From assembly GCA_003133325.1 (NCBI GenBank), contig PKXA01000083.1:817-32923 (forward strand): 32,107 nucleotides of DNA, given 5' to 3'. Of the stretch, positions 23,956 through 31,044 are shown piece by piece. Position numbers and translations under genes: made by a program. Position 1 is the stretch's first letter, and every line of letters begins with the position of its first letter. This stretch comes from Acidimicrobiaceae bacterium (GTDB lineage Bacteria > Actinomycetota > Acidimicrobiia > Acidimicrobiales > RAAP-2). Under the pieces are notes generated by a model, which did no database searches, had not been told where the DNA came from, and saw nothing but the letters and a program-made list of their open reading frames with translations.

Positions 23956-23998
23956 TGTCTCAGATGACATTGTAGTTGAGGCATATGTGACATTCAAG
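23956..23998 (-). promoter_or_regulatory. Regulatory site B: promoter with 37-bp dyad operator
   Basis: Read on the minus strand: -35-like TTGAAT, 17-bp spacer, -10-like TACAAT. The dyad (23956-23992) has half-site TGTCACATATGCC, 11-bp centre and GTCATCTGAGACA. It is the best-formed promoter of the family. It should drive the ferredoxin gene to its left. Confidence 0.7.
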
Positions 23999-24304
23999 AG
24001 CGGATGACTGGTTCCAAGGGTCAGTGCTCTTCAGCCACGAGCGATCGCAGCCGAGGCTGACCGCCGCTTGGCCTGGGGTCCCCCGCAATGAGTGGGTGGT
24101 AGTTGTTGGTGCCGCTCGGCGGAGCGTACGAAACCCGCGCGTTGTATGTCACAGATGGCTCATGTAGGTTGTCAGGAGTGCCATCGGCATGATACCGTCA
24201 CACGGCAGTAGGGCGGTGTCACATTGAATGGGGATCGACAGCATCGGCACGGATTCCCGTGCTGATTCGCTGGCGAGAGCCGCCCAAGGGGAGGGAGACA
24301 ACCA
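23999..24304. other. Intergenic region upstream of Liv system 2
   Basis: No gene is seen. It holds regulatory site D and about 130 bp of leader before the LivK-like gene. A small CAGCC/GGCTG stem lies near 24050. Confidence 0.5.
24142..24170 (+). promoter_or_regulatory. Regulatory site D: promoter with left operator half
   Basis: -35-like TTGTAT (24142-24147) and -10-like TAGGTT (24165-24170) are 17 bp apart and flank TGTCACAGATGGCTCA (24147-24162). The left part matches A, B, C and E; of the right half only GTCA is kept. It lies about 135 bp upstream of the second Liv operon, which it should control. Confidence 0.65.
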
Positions 24305-25534
24305 ATGTCCAGAAGGCCCACGCGACTTCTTGCCGTGCTCGCAGCTGTGGCTCTCATCGCCACCGCATGCAGCAGCAGCAGCACCAGCACCAGCAGCCCG
24401 TCGACGTCCTCCGTGTCCCTTGGAGCCAAGCACGAGGCCACGGGAACGCCGATCACCATGGGGTTCATCTCGCCGGGAAAGTCGGCGACCACCGATGAGT
24501 CCAACGAGACCGCGGCTGCCCAGGCGGCCGTCCAGTACGTGAACGGCTACAGCAACGGTGCCAACGGGCATCCCATCAAGCTGGTGACGTGCTCGACCCT
24601 CGAGACCTCCACCGGGGCGACTGCCTGCGTAAACCAGATGATCCAGGCGAACGTCGCCGGAGTGCTCCTGGGCGTCGAGGGGGTCGGCAACCTCGTCGAG
24701 CCACCTCTCGAGGCAGCAGGGATCCCCTACATCATCACCGAGGCCGGCTCTCAGGCGGAGCTGCTCGGCACCATGACCTACAACCTCACGTCCAGCATCG
24801 CTGGTTTGGCCGGTGGGCCTGCTCTCTACGCCCAGACGCACAAGATGACGCAGGTGACGACCGTGGTTCTGGGGCTACCGACACTCGCCGGTGCCTACCA
24901 GGCGTTCGGTCCGATTCCGTTCAAGAAGGTGAACATCGGCTATAACACGATCTCGGTGCCCGTGGGGACGCCCGACGTGACCCCGCAGGTCCAGACCGCA
25001 CTGCAGGGCAAGCCGCAGATGCTGATGATCGCCGGTGACCCCGGGTTCTGCCAATCCGTACTCAAGGCCCAAAAGACGTTGGGCTTCACCGGGACGATCG
25101 CCGTGATCCAGCAGTGCCTCGATTCGTCGACGGCCTCAGCTGTGGGGAGCCTGCAGGGCGTAATCTCGCCGACCTTCTACAACACGAACAGCCCGCAGTT
25201 CAAGGTGTTCCTCGCTTTGCTCGGCAAGTACGCCCCGGGCACGTCCTCGGGTGGAGCTGCACCTGACGGCTTCTCCGTCGTCGTGAGCTTCGCTGACGCG
25301 ATGACCATGGGGAACCTGGCATCGGTCGATGTGAAAGGTGTCAACAGTGCGATGACCGCCGCGAAGAACGTGCCGCTCGCCCTTGGGGGCGGAACCACCT
25401 TCAGCTGTGGCTCCAAGCCTGTTCCGCTGCTTCCCTCGGTCTGCAGTGGTGGGATCAACATCGCCACACTTGACGCATCGGGGGCGACCGCGAGTAGCGC
25501 GATCGTCGACGTCTCGCCTCTCTACCAGCCGTAG
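24305..25534 (+). CDS. LivK-like substrate-binding lipoprotein of Liv system 2
   Basis: A 409-residue solute-binding lipoprotein. Signal peptide RRPTRLLAVLAAVALIATAC gives lipidation at Cys22, followed by a short Ser/Thr linker. The type-1 periplasmic-binding domain starts at PITMGFISPGKSATTDESNE and shows the two-lobe pattern (HPIKLVTCSTLE, GIPYIITEAGS, PQMLMIAGDPGFC). Four cysteines lie in the domain, so disulfides are likely. RBS GAGGGAG is eight bases upstream. It is followed after 24 bp by the triple-fusion transporter and should load it. Only distant resemblance to the LivK-like protein at 13246, so the ligands may differ. Confidence 0.9.
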   Translation: MSRRPTRLLAVLAAVALIATACSSSSTSTSSPSTSSVSLGAKHEATGTPITMGFISPGKSATTDESNETAAAQAAVQYVNGYSNGANGHPIKLVTCSTLETSTGATACVNQMIQANVAGVLLGVEGVGNLVEPPLEAAGIPYIITEAGSQAELLGTMTYNLTSSIAGLAGGPALYAQTHKMTQVTTVVLGLPTLAGAYQAFGPIPFKKVNIGYNTISVPVGTPDVTPQVQTALQGKPQMLMIAGDPGFCQSVLKAQKTLGFTGTIAVIQQCLDSSTASAVGSLQGVISPTFYNTNSPQFKVFLALLGKYAPGTSSGGAAPDGFSVVVSFADAMTMGNLASVDVKGVNSAMTAAKNVPLALGGGTTFSCGSKPVPLLPSVCSGGINIATLDASGATASSAIVDVSPLYQP

Positions 25535-25558
25535 CGCGGCTTTCAGCATGCACGTTCG

Positions 25559-28336
25559 GTGACGACATACCTACAGTTCCTGCTGCTCGGTCTCGGGAGC
25601 GGCGCGGTCTTCGCCGCCCTGGCGATGGCGCTGGTGTTGACGTATCGCTCCTCCGGGGTGATCAACTTCGCCACCGGCGCCATCGCCATGTTCACCGCCT
25701 ATAGCTACGCCTCCCTCCGGAACGGGAAGCTTCTCGTCCCCATACCCGGTCTCCCCTCGACGGTGACGATCACGGGCTCGATGGGATTCCTCCCTGCTGC
25801 GGCCATTGCACTCGTCGAGGTCGGCATCCTCGGGCTTCTGCTCTACCTCGTCGTCTTCCGCCCTCTCCGCAACGCTCCGGACGTGGCACGGGCCGTGGCG
25901 TCGCTCGGTGTCATGGCGGTGATCCAGGCGGTCATGGTCGACCGTGTCGGATCATCCCCGCTCAACGTGGGCAGCATCTTCCCCTCGAGCACGATCTCGA
26001 TCGGCTCGATCAGGGTCCCCCAAGACAGGCTCTGGTTCACCCTGGTCATCGTGCTACTCGCGTGCCTCCTCGCCAGTGGCTACCGATTCACGCGGTTCGG
26101 GACTGCAACTCGCGCGGTGGCTGCGAGCGAGAAGGGTGCCTTCGTCAGTGGCATCTCACCGACGTCGATCGGGGCCGGCAACTCGATCGTGAGCGCTGTC
26201 GTCTGCGGTATCGCCGGGATCCTCATCGCTCCCATCGTCGCTCCCCTGCCACTCACCTACACCCTCTTCATTGTCCCTGCGCTGGCCGCTGCTGTCACCG
26301 CCCGATTCGACTCTCTCGTCATCGCGGTCGCCGTCGGCCTGCTGATCGGGGTCGTGCAGTCACTCGTGCAGTACGTCACCGCCCAGCACTCATGGCTCCC
26401 ACAGGTCGGAACGGTGGACTTCGTCCCCCTCATCCTCATCCTCGGCATCCTCCTCTTCCGGGCCAAGGCCCTCCCCGGTCGAGGAGAGATGCAACGTCGA
26501 TCGCTCGGCCACGCTCCGAGGCCTCGATCTCTCCTCCTCCCGAGCGTGGTCGGACTCATCGCCGTGGGCGTCTCGCTCGTCATCGCTCACGGGACGCTGC
26601 GCGATGCGATCATCACCTCGCTGGTCTTGGCGATCGTGACGCTCTCGATGGTCGTCGTGACCGGTTACGCCGGCCAGGTCTCGCTGGCCCAGCTGACGCT
26701 GGCCGGCGTCTCCGGCTTCCTGCTGAGCGACCTGACGACGAAGGCCGGAGTGCCCTTTCCGATCGCGCCTCTTCTCGCAGCCCTCGGAGCAACCGCTATT
26801 GGTCTCGTCATCGGTCTTCCATCCCTCCGGATCAGAGGGTTGAGCATCGCCGTCGTCACGTTGGCCTTTGCGGTCACCGTTCAGGATGTCTGGTTCAACA
26901 ATCTGGATCTGAACGGCGGACCGGCCGGGGCCCACGTGACGGGACCGACCCTCTTTGGGCTCGACCTCTCCGCTGGAGCCGGGAAGGCATTCCCCCGCCT
27001 CTCGTTCGCGCTGCTCTGCCTGGTGACGACGACGCTGGTGGCGCTCGGAGTCGCTCTGCTCCGAAGGAGCCGGCTCGGCTCTGACATGTTGGCCATCCGA
27101 GCCAACGAACGTTCGGCTGCGGCAGCTGGTGTCAACGTCGTCCGGGTCAAGCTCCTTGCGTTCGGAAGCGGCGCCTTCATCGCCGGCATCGGCGGAGCGA
27201 TGATGGGCTACCAACAGACGGTGGTCGACTCGACGCAGTTCAATGCCCTCATCGGCCTGGGCCTGTTCGCCATTGCCTACGTCGCCGGCATCACCTCGGT
27301 CTCGGGTGGCCTGCTGGCCGGCGTCCTGTGCAGCGGAGGCGTCTTGTACCTCGGGCTCACCCACATCGGATCCCTCGGGGTCTGGTACGACCTGATCACC
27401 GGGATCGCGCTGATCCTGACCGTGATCCTGAACCCCGAGGGCCTCGTGCGCCCGCTCCATTCATGGGCCAGCTCCCGGAGATTCAGCCGCCCGGTGGTGA
27501 CCGCCTCGCCGGGTGCCGCGACCCAGGAGGCATCTTCCGAGGTCGGTCTCGAGGCGGTACCGGGCCGATCACGGGCGACCCCACCGGAGGGACGCGACGG
27601 CGCACCGCTCCTCCAGCTCAAGGAGCTCAGGGTCAGCTACGGCGGGATGGTGGCGGTCGACGACGTCACGCTCTCCGTATCCCGCTCCGCCATCGTCGGC
27701 CTGATCGGTCCCAACGGAGCCGGGAAGACGACGCTGATCGATGCAGCGACCGGGTTCGTGGAGTCGACAGGTTCGGTCGTGCTCAACGGCCAGGCGATCG
27801 AGGGACTCCGACCCCACCAGCGTGCCCATGCAGGACTCGTTCGCACGTTCCAGGCACTTGAGCTCTTCGCCGATCTCTCGGTGGAGGAGAACGTGATCAT
27901 CGGTGCGCACCGCACAACCGGGCAAGGCGACAGTGGCCTGGCGGCAAGGGACCTTCTCGGCCTCGACGACATCTGGGACCGTCCAGTCGCCGAACTCTCG
28001 CAGGGCCAGCGGCAGCTCGTGTCGATAGCGCGAGCCGTGGCGGCACAGCCAAAGGTCCTCCTCCTGGACGAACCCGCGGCTGGGCTCAACAGCTCGGAGA
28101 GCCGGTGGCTCGGCGAGAAGCTTCGGGTCATCCGGGATGCCGGCATCGCCATCCTTCTGGTCGATCACGACGTCCAGCTGGTGCTCGACCTCTGCGACGC
28201 GATCCACGTCTTGGACCTCGGCCGGACCATCGCCGAGGGCTCACCGGCGGAGGTACGCAGCGACCCGGTGGTGGTCGCTGCGTACCTCGGGACACCACCC
28301 GACGAGGCACCGAGCGAATCGCTGATCCTCCGGTGA
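25559..28336 (+). CDS. LivH-LivM-LivG triple fusion (two permeases plus ATPase)
   Basis: A 925-residue single polypeptide carrying three normally separate importer parts. LivH permease: about 1-300 (FAALAMALVLTYRSSGVINF). LivM permease: about 320-645 (GYAGQVSLAQLTLAGVSGF, GLPSLRIRGLSIAVVTLAF, RSRLGSDMLAIRANERSA). A linker of about 45 residues (SPGAATQEASSEVGLEAVPG) then leads to LivG ATPase about 690-925, with Walker A GPNGAGKTT, signature LSQGQRQL, Walker B VLLLDEPAAGLN and switch VDHDV. The frame is open throughout, with no sign of assembly error. Start GTG 25559 has no strong ribosome site. With LivF and LivK it completes the importer in three genes. Confidence 0.92.
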   Translation: MTTYLQFLLLGLGSGAVFAALAMALVLTYRSSGVINFATGAIAMFTAYSYASLRNGKLLVPIPGLPSTVTITGSMGFLPAAAIALVEVGILGLLLYLVVFRPLRNAPDVARAVASLGVMAVIQAVMVDRVGSSPLNVGSIFPSSTISIGSIRVPQDRLWFTLVIVLLACLLASGYRFTRFGTATRAVAASEKGAFVSGISPTSIGAGNSIVSAVVCGIAGILIAPIVAPLPLTYTLFIVPALAAAVTARFDSLVIAVAVGLLIGVVQSLVQYVTAQHSWLPQVGTVDFVPLILILGILLFRAKALPGRGEMQRRSLGHAPRPRSLLLPSVVGLIAVGVSLVIAHGTLRDAIITSLVLAIVTLSMVVVTGYAGQVSLAQLTLAGVSGFLLSDLTTKAGVPFPIAPLLAALGATAIGLVIGLPSLRIRGLSIAVVTLAFAVTVQDVWFNNLDLNGGPAGAHVTGPTLFGLDLSAGAGKAFPRLSFALLCLVTTTLVALGVALLRRSRLGSDMLAIRANERSAAAAGVNVVRVKLLAFGSGAFIAGIGGAMMGYQQTVVDSTQFNALIGLGLFAIAYVAGITSVSGGLLAGVLCSGGVLYLGLTHIGSLGVWYDLITGIALILTVILNPEGLVRPLHSWASSRRFSRPVVTASPGAATQEASSEVGLEAVPGRSRATPPEGRDGAPLLQLKELRVSYGGMVAVDDVTLSVSRSAIVGLIGPNGAGKTTLIDAATGFVESTGSVVLNGQAIEGLRPHQRAHAGLVRTFQALELFADLSVEENVIIGAHRTTGQGDSGLAARDLLGLDDIWDRPVAELSQGQRQLVSIARAVAAQPKVLLLDEPAAGLNSSESRWLGEKLRVIRDAGIAILLVDHDVQLVLDLCDAIHVLDLGRTIAEGSPAEVRSDPVVVAAYLGTPPDEAPSESLILR

Positions 28337-29052
28337 CCGCACCGGCCCTTGACTGTCGAGCGCTGCAGGCCGGGTACAGCGATCTGACGGTGCTGCGCGG
28401 GTTGGACCTCCAGGTGGCTGCTGGCAGCATCCTGGCGCTTCTCGGGCCCAACGGAGCGGGGAAGACGACCCTCATGCTGACGATCGCAGGGCTCCTCCCT
28501 CGGCAGGGTGGTGAAGTCCGTCTCGGCGACGAGGTGCTCCCCATTGGGAAGCCGGGAAAGGCGAACCGATCTGGCGTCGTGCTCGTGCCTGACGACCGTG
28601 CGCTCTTCCCCAAACTTACGGTCCGAGAGCACCTCGAGCTGGCCGGGCGCCGCCATCGGCGCAACGTCGAGGACGCCGTGGAGTTCTTCCCAGGGATCGC
28701 CCGAAGTCTGCAGCTGAACGCGGGAGCGCTCTCCGGAGGCGAGCAGCAGATGCTCGCCCTGGCGCGAGCCATGGCGCAGAAGCCCCGCGTCCTGCTCATC
28801 GACGAGATGAGCATGGGCCTGGCGCCCATCGTCACAGAGTCTCTCCTCACGACGATTCGGCGTATCGCCGACACGACCGACACGGCCGTGGTGATCGTCG
28901 AGCAGCACGTCCCGCTGGCCCTGCGGATCGCCGACGACGCCGCGGTCCTCGTCCATGGGGACCTCGTCCTCTCCGAGAGGGCCGATGTACTCGCCGGCCA
29001 GCCCGAGCGGCTCGAGGCGGCGTACCTCGGGACCGACGCCAGCCCTTCCTGA
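28333..29052 (+). CDS. LivF-like ABC transporter ATPase of Liv system 2
   Basis: A 239-residue LivF-type ATPase. Walker A GPNGAGKTT, signature LSGGEQQMLALARAMA, Walker B VLLIDEMSMGLAP and switch region IVEQHVPLAL are present. The usual PEGRxxF segment reads VPDDRALFPKLTV. Start GTG 28333 overlaps the fusion-protein stop (GTGA), replacing a much longer in-frame extension that is antisense-like. It should pair with the C-terminal ATPase domain of the fusion protein. Confidence 0.93.
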   Translation: MTAPALDCRALQAGYSDLTVLRGLDLQVAAGSILALLGPNGAGKTTLMLTIAGLLPRQGGEVRLGDEVLPIGKPGKANRSGVVLVPDDRALFPKLTVREHLELAGRRHRRNVEDAVEFFPGIARSLQLNAGALSGGEQQMLALARAMAQKPRVLLIDEMSMGLAPIVTESLLTTIRRIADTTDTAVVIVEQHVPLALRIADDAAVLVHGDLVLSERADVLAGQPERLEAAYLGTDASPS

Positions 29053-29151
29053 GCGATCACCGGACCGGCGATCGCCAAGTAACTCTCCTCGAGTCATCCC
29101 GATGGTCAGGTTGATGCCCTGGTCAAGCTTTCTGATCGGACCAGACGTCGC

Positions 29152-29742
29152 TCAGCCGCGGACGAGTTGGGCGAAGACTCTCGACACAGCTTCGGTTCCC
29201 GGGGATTGGATGGAGAAGCCGGAAATCCCGAGACGGATGATGATCTCGGCGACCTCCGCGTCCGTCACTGCACCTGAGGACACGGCCGGGATCTGCTCTA
29301 CTACTGGCTCGATTGCCTTGCGGACGACTTCGATGTAATGGGGGAGAGTCGACTCGAGGTAGCCGAGCGTGAAGCCTGGCTCCATGCGAAAGACAGCGAC
29401 CGCCGCAGGGTGGTAGTCGCCGTAGTGGACTGTCGCCAACAAGACGGTTTCAATTCGTTTGTCGAGATCGGGGTCTTTGGCGATGGCGGCGTCGATGGCG
29501 CGGACATAGCTGGTGCCGACATGTACGGCAACGGCTTGGAGTACCTCGTCGCTGCTGTGGAAGTAGCGGTAGAGCGTCCTGCGGGAGATGCCTGCCTCGC
29601 GGCCGATGCCGGCCATCGAGAAGTTGTTGGCACCCTGACGAGCGAGAGTGCGTAACGCTGCCTCGAGGATTCGGCTCGCCGTCCCGTTGGGCGTCAGATC
29701 CACCGAGTGATCGTAGCGCCTCATTCGGTCGTGGCCGATCAT
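29152..29742 (-). CDS. TetR-family transcriptional regulator
   Basis: A 196-residue regulator. The N-terminal helix-turn-helix is clear at about residues 24-70: ILEAALRTLARQGANNFSM, then GIGREAGISRRTLYRYFHS. The C-terminal ligand-binding domain is divergent, as usual. It lies convergent with Liv system 2 and divergent from the SDR/Rieske operon whose promoter carries site E. It is the only regulator gene in the window and so the best candidate to bind sites A-E. That link is inference. Start ATG 29742 preferred; ATG 29724 is possible. Typical ligands would be a pathway acid or CoA ester. Confidence 0.9.
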   Translation of the reverse strand: MIGHDRMRRYDHSVDLTPNGTASRILEAALRTLARQGANNFSMAGIGREAGISRRTLYRYFHSSDEVLQAVAVHVGTSYVRAIDAAIAKDPDLDKRIETVLLATVHYGDYHPAAVAVFRMEPGFTLGYLESTLPHYIEVVRKAIEPVVEQIPAVSSGAVTDAEVAEIIIRLGISGFSIQSPGTEAVSRVFAQLVRG

Positions 29743-29758
29743 ATGCCTGCGTCAACCG

Positions 29759-29958
29759 GTCGACGCGCGCTTCCTGTTCGCCCACTACTTCGGTTCGATC
29801 GGCCTCCCCGTTGGCATCGGAGCCGCGATTGCGGAACCGTCTTCACGGGTGGTCTGGTGGAAGGAGATGGGAGCATCATGGAGACAATCCAGGAGCTGGA
29901 CACGGCCGGCCGATACGGAATTGCGCCGACCGTCGTCCCGCACCAACGCCTGCCCTGA
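29759..29958 (+). pseudogene. Thiamine-diphosphate enzyme remnant (acetolactate-synthase-like)
   Basis: Two frames in sequence read as the C-terminal cofactor domain of a ThDP enzyme. The first gives DARFLFAHYFGSIGLPVGIG and AAIAEPSSRVV; after a frameshift near 29850 the second continues VEGDGSIMETIQELDTAGRY, containing the GDG of the ThDP/magnesium motif. The expected Asn of the NN end of the motif and all other domains are gone. No start codon or ribosome site is present. It lies between the TetR gene and promoter E, and shows that a larger gene once stood here. Confidence 0.78.
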
Positions 29959-30114
29959 CGAGAAGCCGGCTGGCCGGCGTGGCTCTGCCGATTGTCGGGG
30001 AGCTTCCTCGAGCTCGGCAATTACCGTGGCGGCATACGTGTCGAGCGCGCCCATCAGGGCTGCCCCTCGAGAGCGTGGCGGTGGCCCCCTGACGGGGTCC
30101 ACGGATCCCAGGCC
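29959..30114. other. Gap between remnant and promoter E
   Basis: No supported gene. A minus-strand frame includes GALDTYAATVIAELEEAP, which looks protein-like, but there is no start signal and no family match. Confidence 0.35.
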
Positions 30115-30143
30115 TTGCATGTCACAAATGTCTCAGGTACTAT
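30115..30143 (+). promoter_or_regulatory. Regulatory site E: promoter with left operator half
   Basis: -35-like TTGCAT (30115-30120) and -10-like TACTAT (30138-30143), 17 bp apart, flank TGTCACAAATGTCTCA (30120-30135), the most symmetric 16-bp core of the five sites. It should drive the SDR and Rieske genes. The -10 box lies 46 bp before the SDR start. Confidence 0.72.
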
Positions 30144-30189
30144 GCCAAGCGGCGCATATCAGCGCGAACGAAGCTTTAAGGGGGTAGTC

Positions 30190-30990
30190 ATGGGTCGACT
30201 GGATGGGAAGATCGCGATTGTCACCGGTGCCGGGGATGGGATCGGTCGGGGGATCGCTCGGCGCTTCGCCCGTGAAGGCGCCACCGTTGTGGTGGCCGAG
30301 CTGAACGAGGACTCCGGCAGCAAGGTTGCCATCGAGCTGGAGGAGCTCGGCACGCCTGGCCTGTTTCTGCGGACCGATGTCTCCAACAAGCAGGACGTGC
30401 TCGACATGGTGTCGACCACGGTGGAGCGCTTCGGTCGGATCGACACGCTCGTCAACAATGCCATCATGGTGACTCCCGAGGTCCCGCTCGACTTCAAGAC
30501 CGACGAGATGTTCGAGGCCACCCTGAAGGTCGGCCTATGGGCCGTATGGTGGGCCATGCACGCTGTGCTCGAGCCGATGAAAGCCCAGGGCACCGGCCGG
30601 ATCATCAACTTCTACTCGGTCGACGCCGACAACGGGAACTGGTTGCATGGTGACTACAACGCCGCCAAGGCCGGTGTCGGCGCACTCACCCGCACCGCAG
30701 CCAATCAGTGGGCCCGATACGGGATCCTCGTGAACGCCATCTCCCCGATCGCAGCATCGGCGGCCTTCCAGAAGATGGTGGAAGCAAACCCGGAGATCCT
30801 CCAGGCGATCCCGATGATGATCCCGATCGGCCACATGGGTGATCCCGAAGAGGACATCGCTCCCGCCGCCGTCTTCCTCGCCAGCGACGAATCTCGGTAC
30901 ATCACCGGTGCGACCATCCCGGTCGATGGAGGCCTCCACGTCCCCCGGCTCAACACCCGCCCGCCGGACTTGTCGGTTTTCGATGCTTAA
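30190..30990 (+). CDS. SDR-family oxidoreductase
   Basis: A 266-residue classical short-chain dehydrogenase. TGAGDGIG at residues 12-19, NNAI at 89-92 (Gly of NNAG is Ile), catalytic Ser143, Tyr156 and Lys160 (YNAAK). The C-terminal loop is long and ends in a Pro/Arg-rich tail. It is only distantly like the SDR at 4404. Start ATG 30190 follows AAGGGGG; this start region resembles the AAAGGGGAAGTCGTGGGTCGAC-like block in duplication copies A and B (TAGTCATGGGTCGACTGG here). First gene of an operon with a Rieske alpha subunit, so oxidation of a diol or alcohol from that oxygenase is likely. Confidence 0.92.
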   Translation: MGRLDGKIAIVTGAGDGIGRGIARRFAREGATVVVAELNEDSGSKVAIELEELGTPGLFLRTDVSNKQDVLDMVSTTVERFGRIDTLVNNAIMVTPEVPLDFKTDEMFEATLKVGLWAVWWAMHAVLEPMKAQGTGRIINFYSVDADNGNWLHGDYNAAKAGVGALTRTAANQWARYGILVNAISPIAASAAFQKMVEANPEILQAIPMMIPIGHMGDPEEDIAPAAVFLASDESRYITGATIPVDGGLHVPRLNTRPPDLSVFDA

Positions 30991-31044
30991 GACAGACCCC
31001 ACACTCCGAGGCCGCTCGGTCCTCTCACGCTCTTAGGAGGCTCC

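Larger units (their letters stand above)
23794..23998 (-). repeat. Inverted duplication, copy B
   Basis: The reverse complement of this 205-bp stretch matches 6271-6476 (copy A). It holds regulatory site B, the shared GTCGGATGGAAC and AAAGGGGAAGTC blocks, the 40-codon frame and the CGGCGGTCC / CCGCAAGCAC blocks. Similarity fades before the ferredoxin start, but the same ferredoxin C-terminus resumes downstream of both copies. Confidence 0.85.

Noticed and set aside
24001-24030. Further regulatory copy suggested by GGATGACTGGTTCCAAGGG
   Set aside because: It resembles the GGATGGTTCCAAAGGGG after site C, but no operator half-site lies at the right distance upstream on that strand.
29053-29076. 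Terminator-like hairpin after Liv system 2
   Set aside because: GATCACCGG and CCGGCGATC pair with one mismatch, but there is no T-run after it and it lies in a short convergent gap. Not strong enough to call.
29730-29756. Sixth operator copy at the TetR start
   Set aside because: ATCATATGCCTGCGTCA shares ATATGCCT with site A, but spacing and outer bases do not fit, and an 8-bp match is expected by chance in 32 kb.
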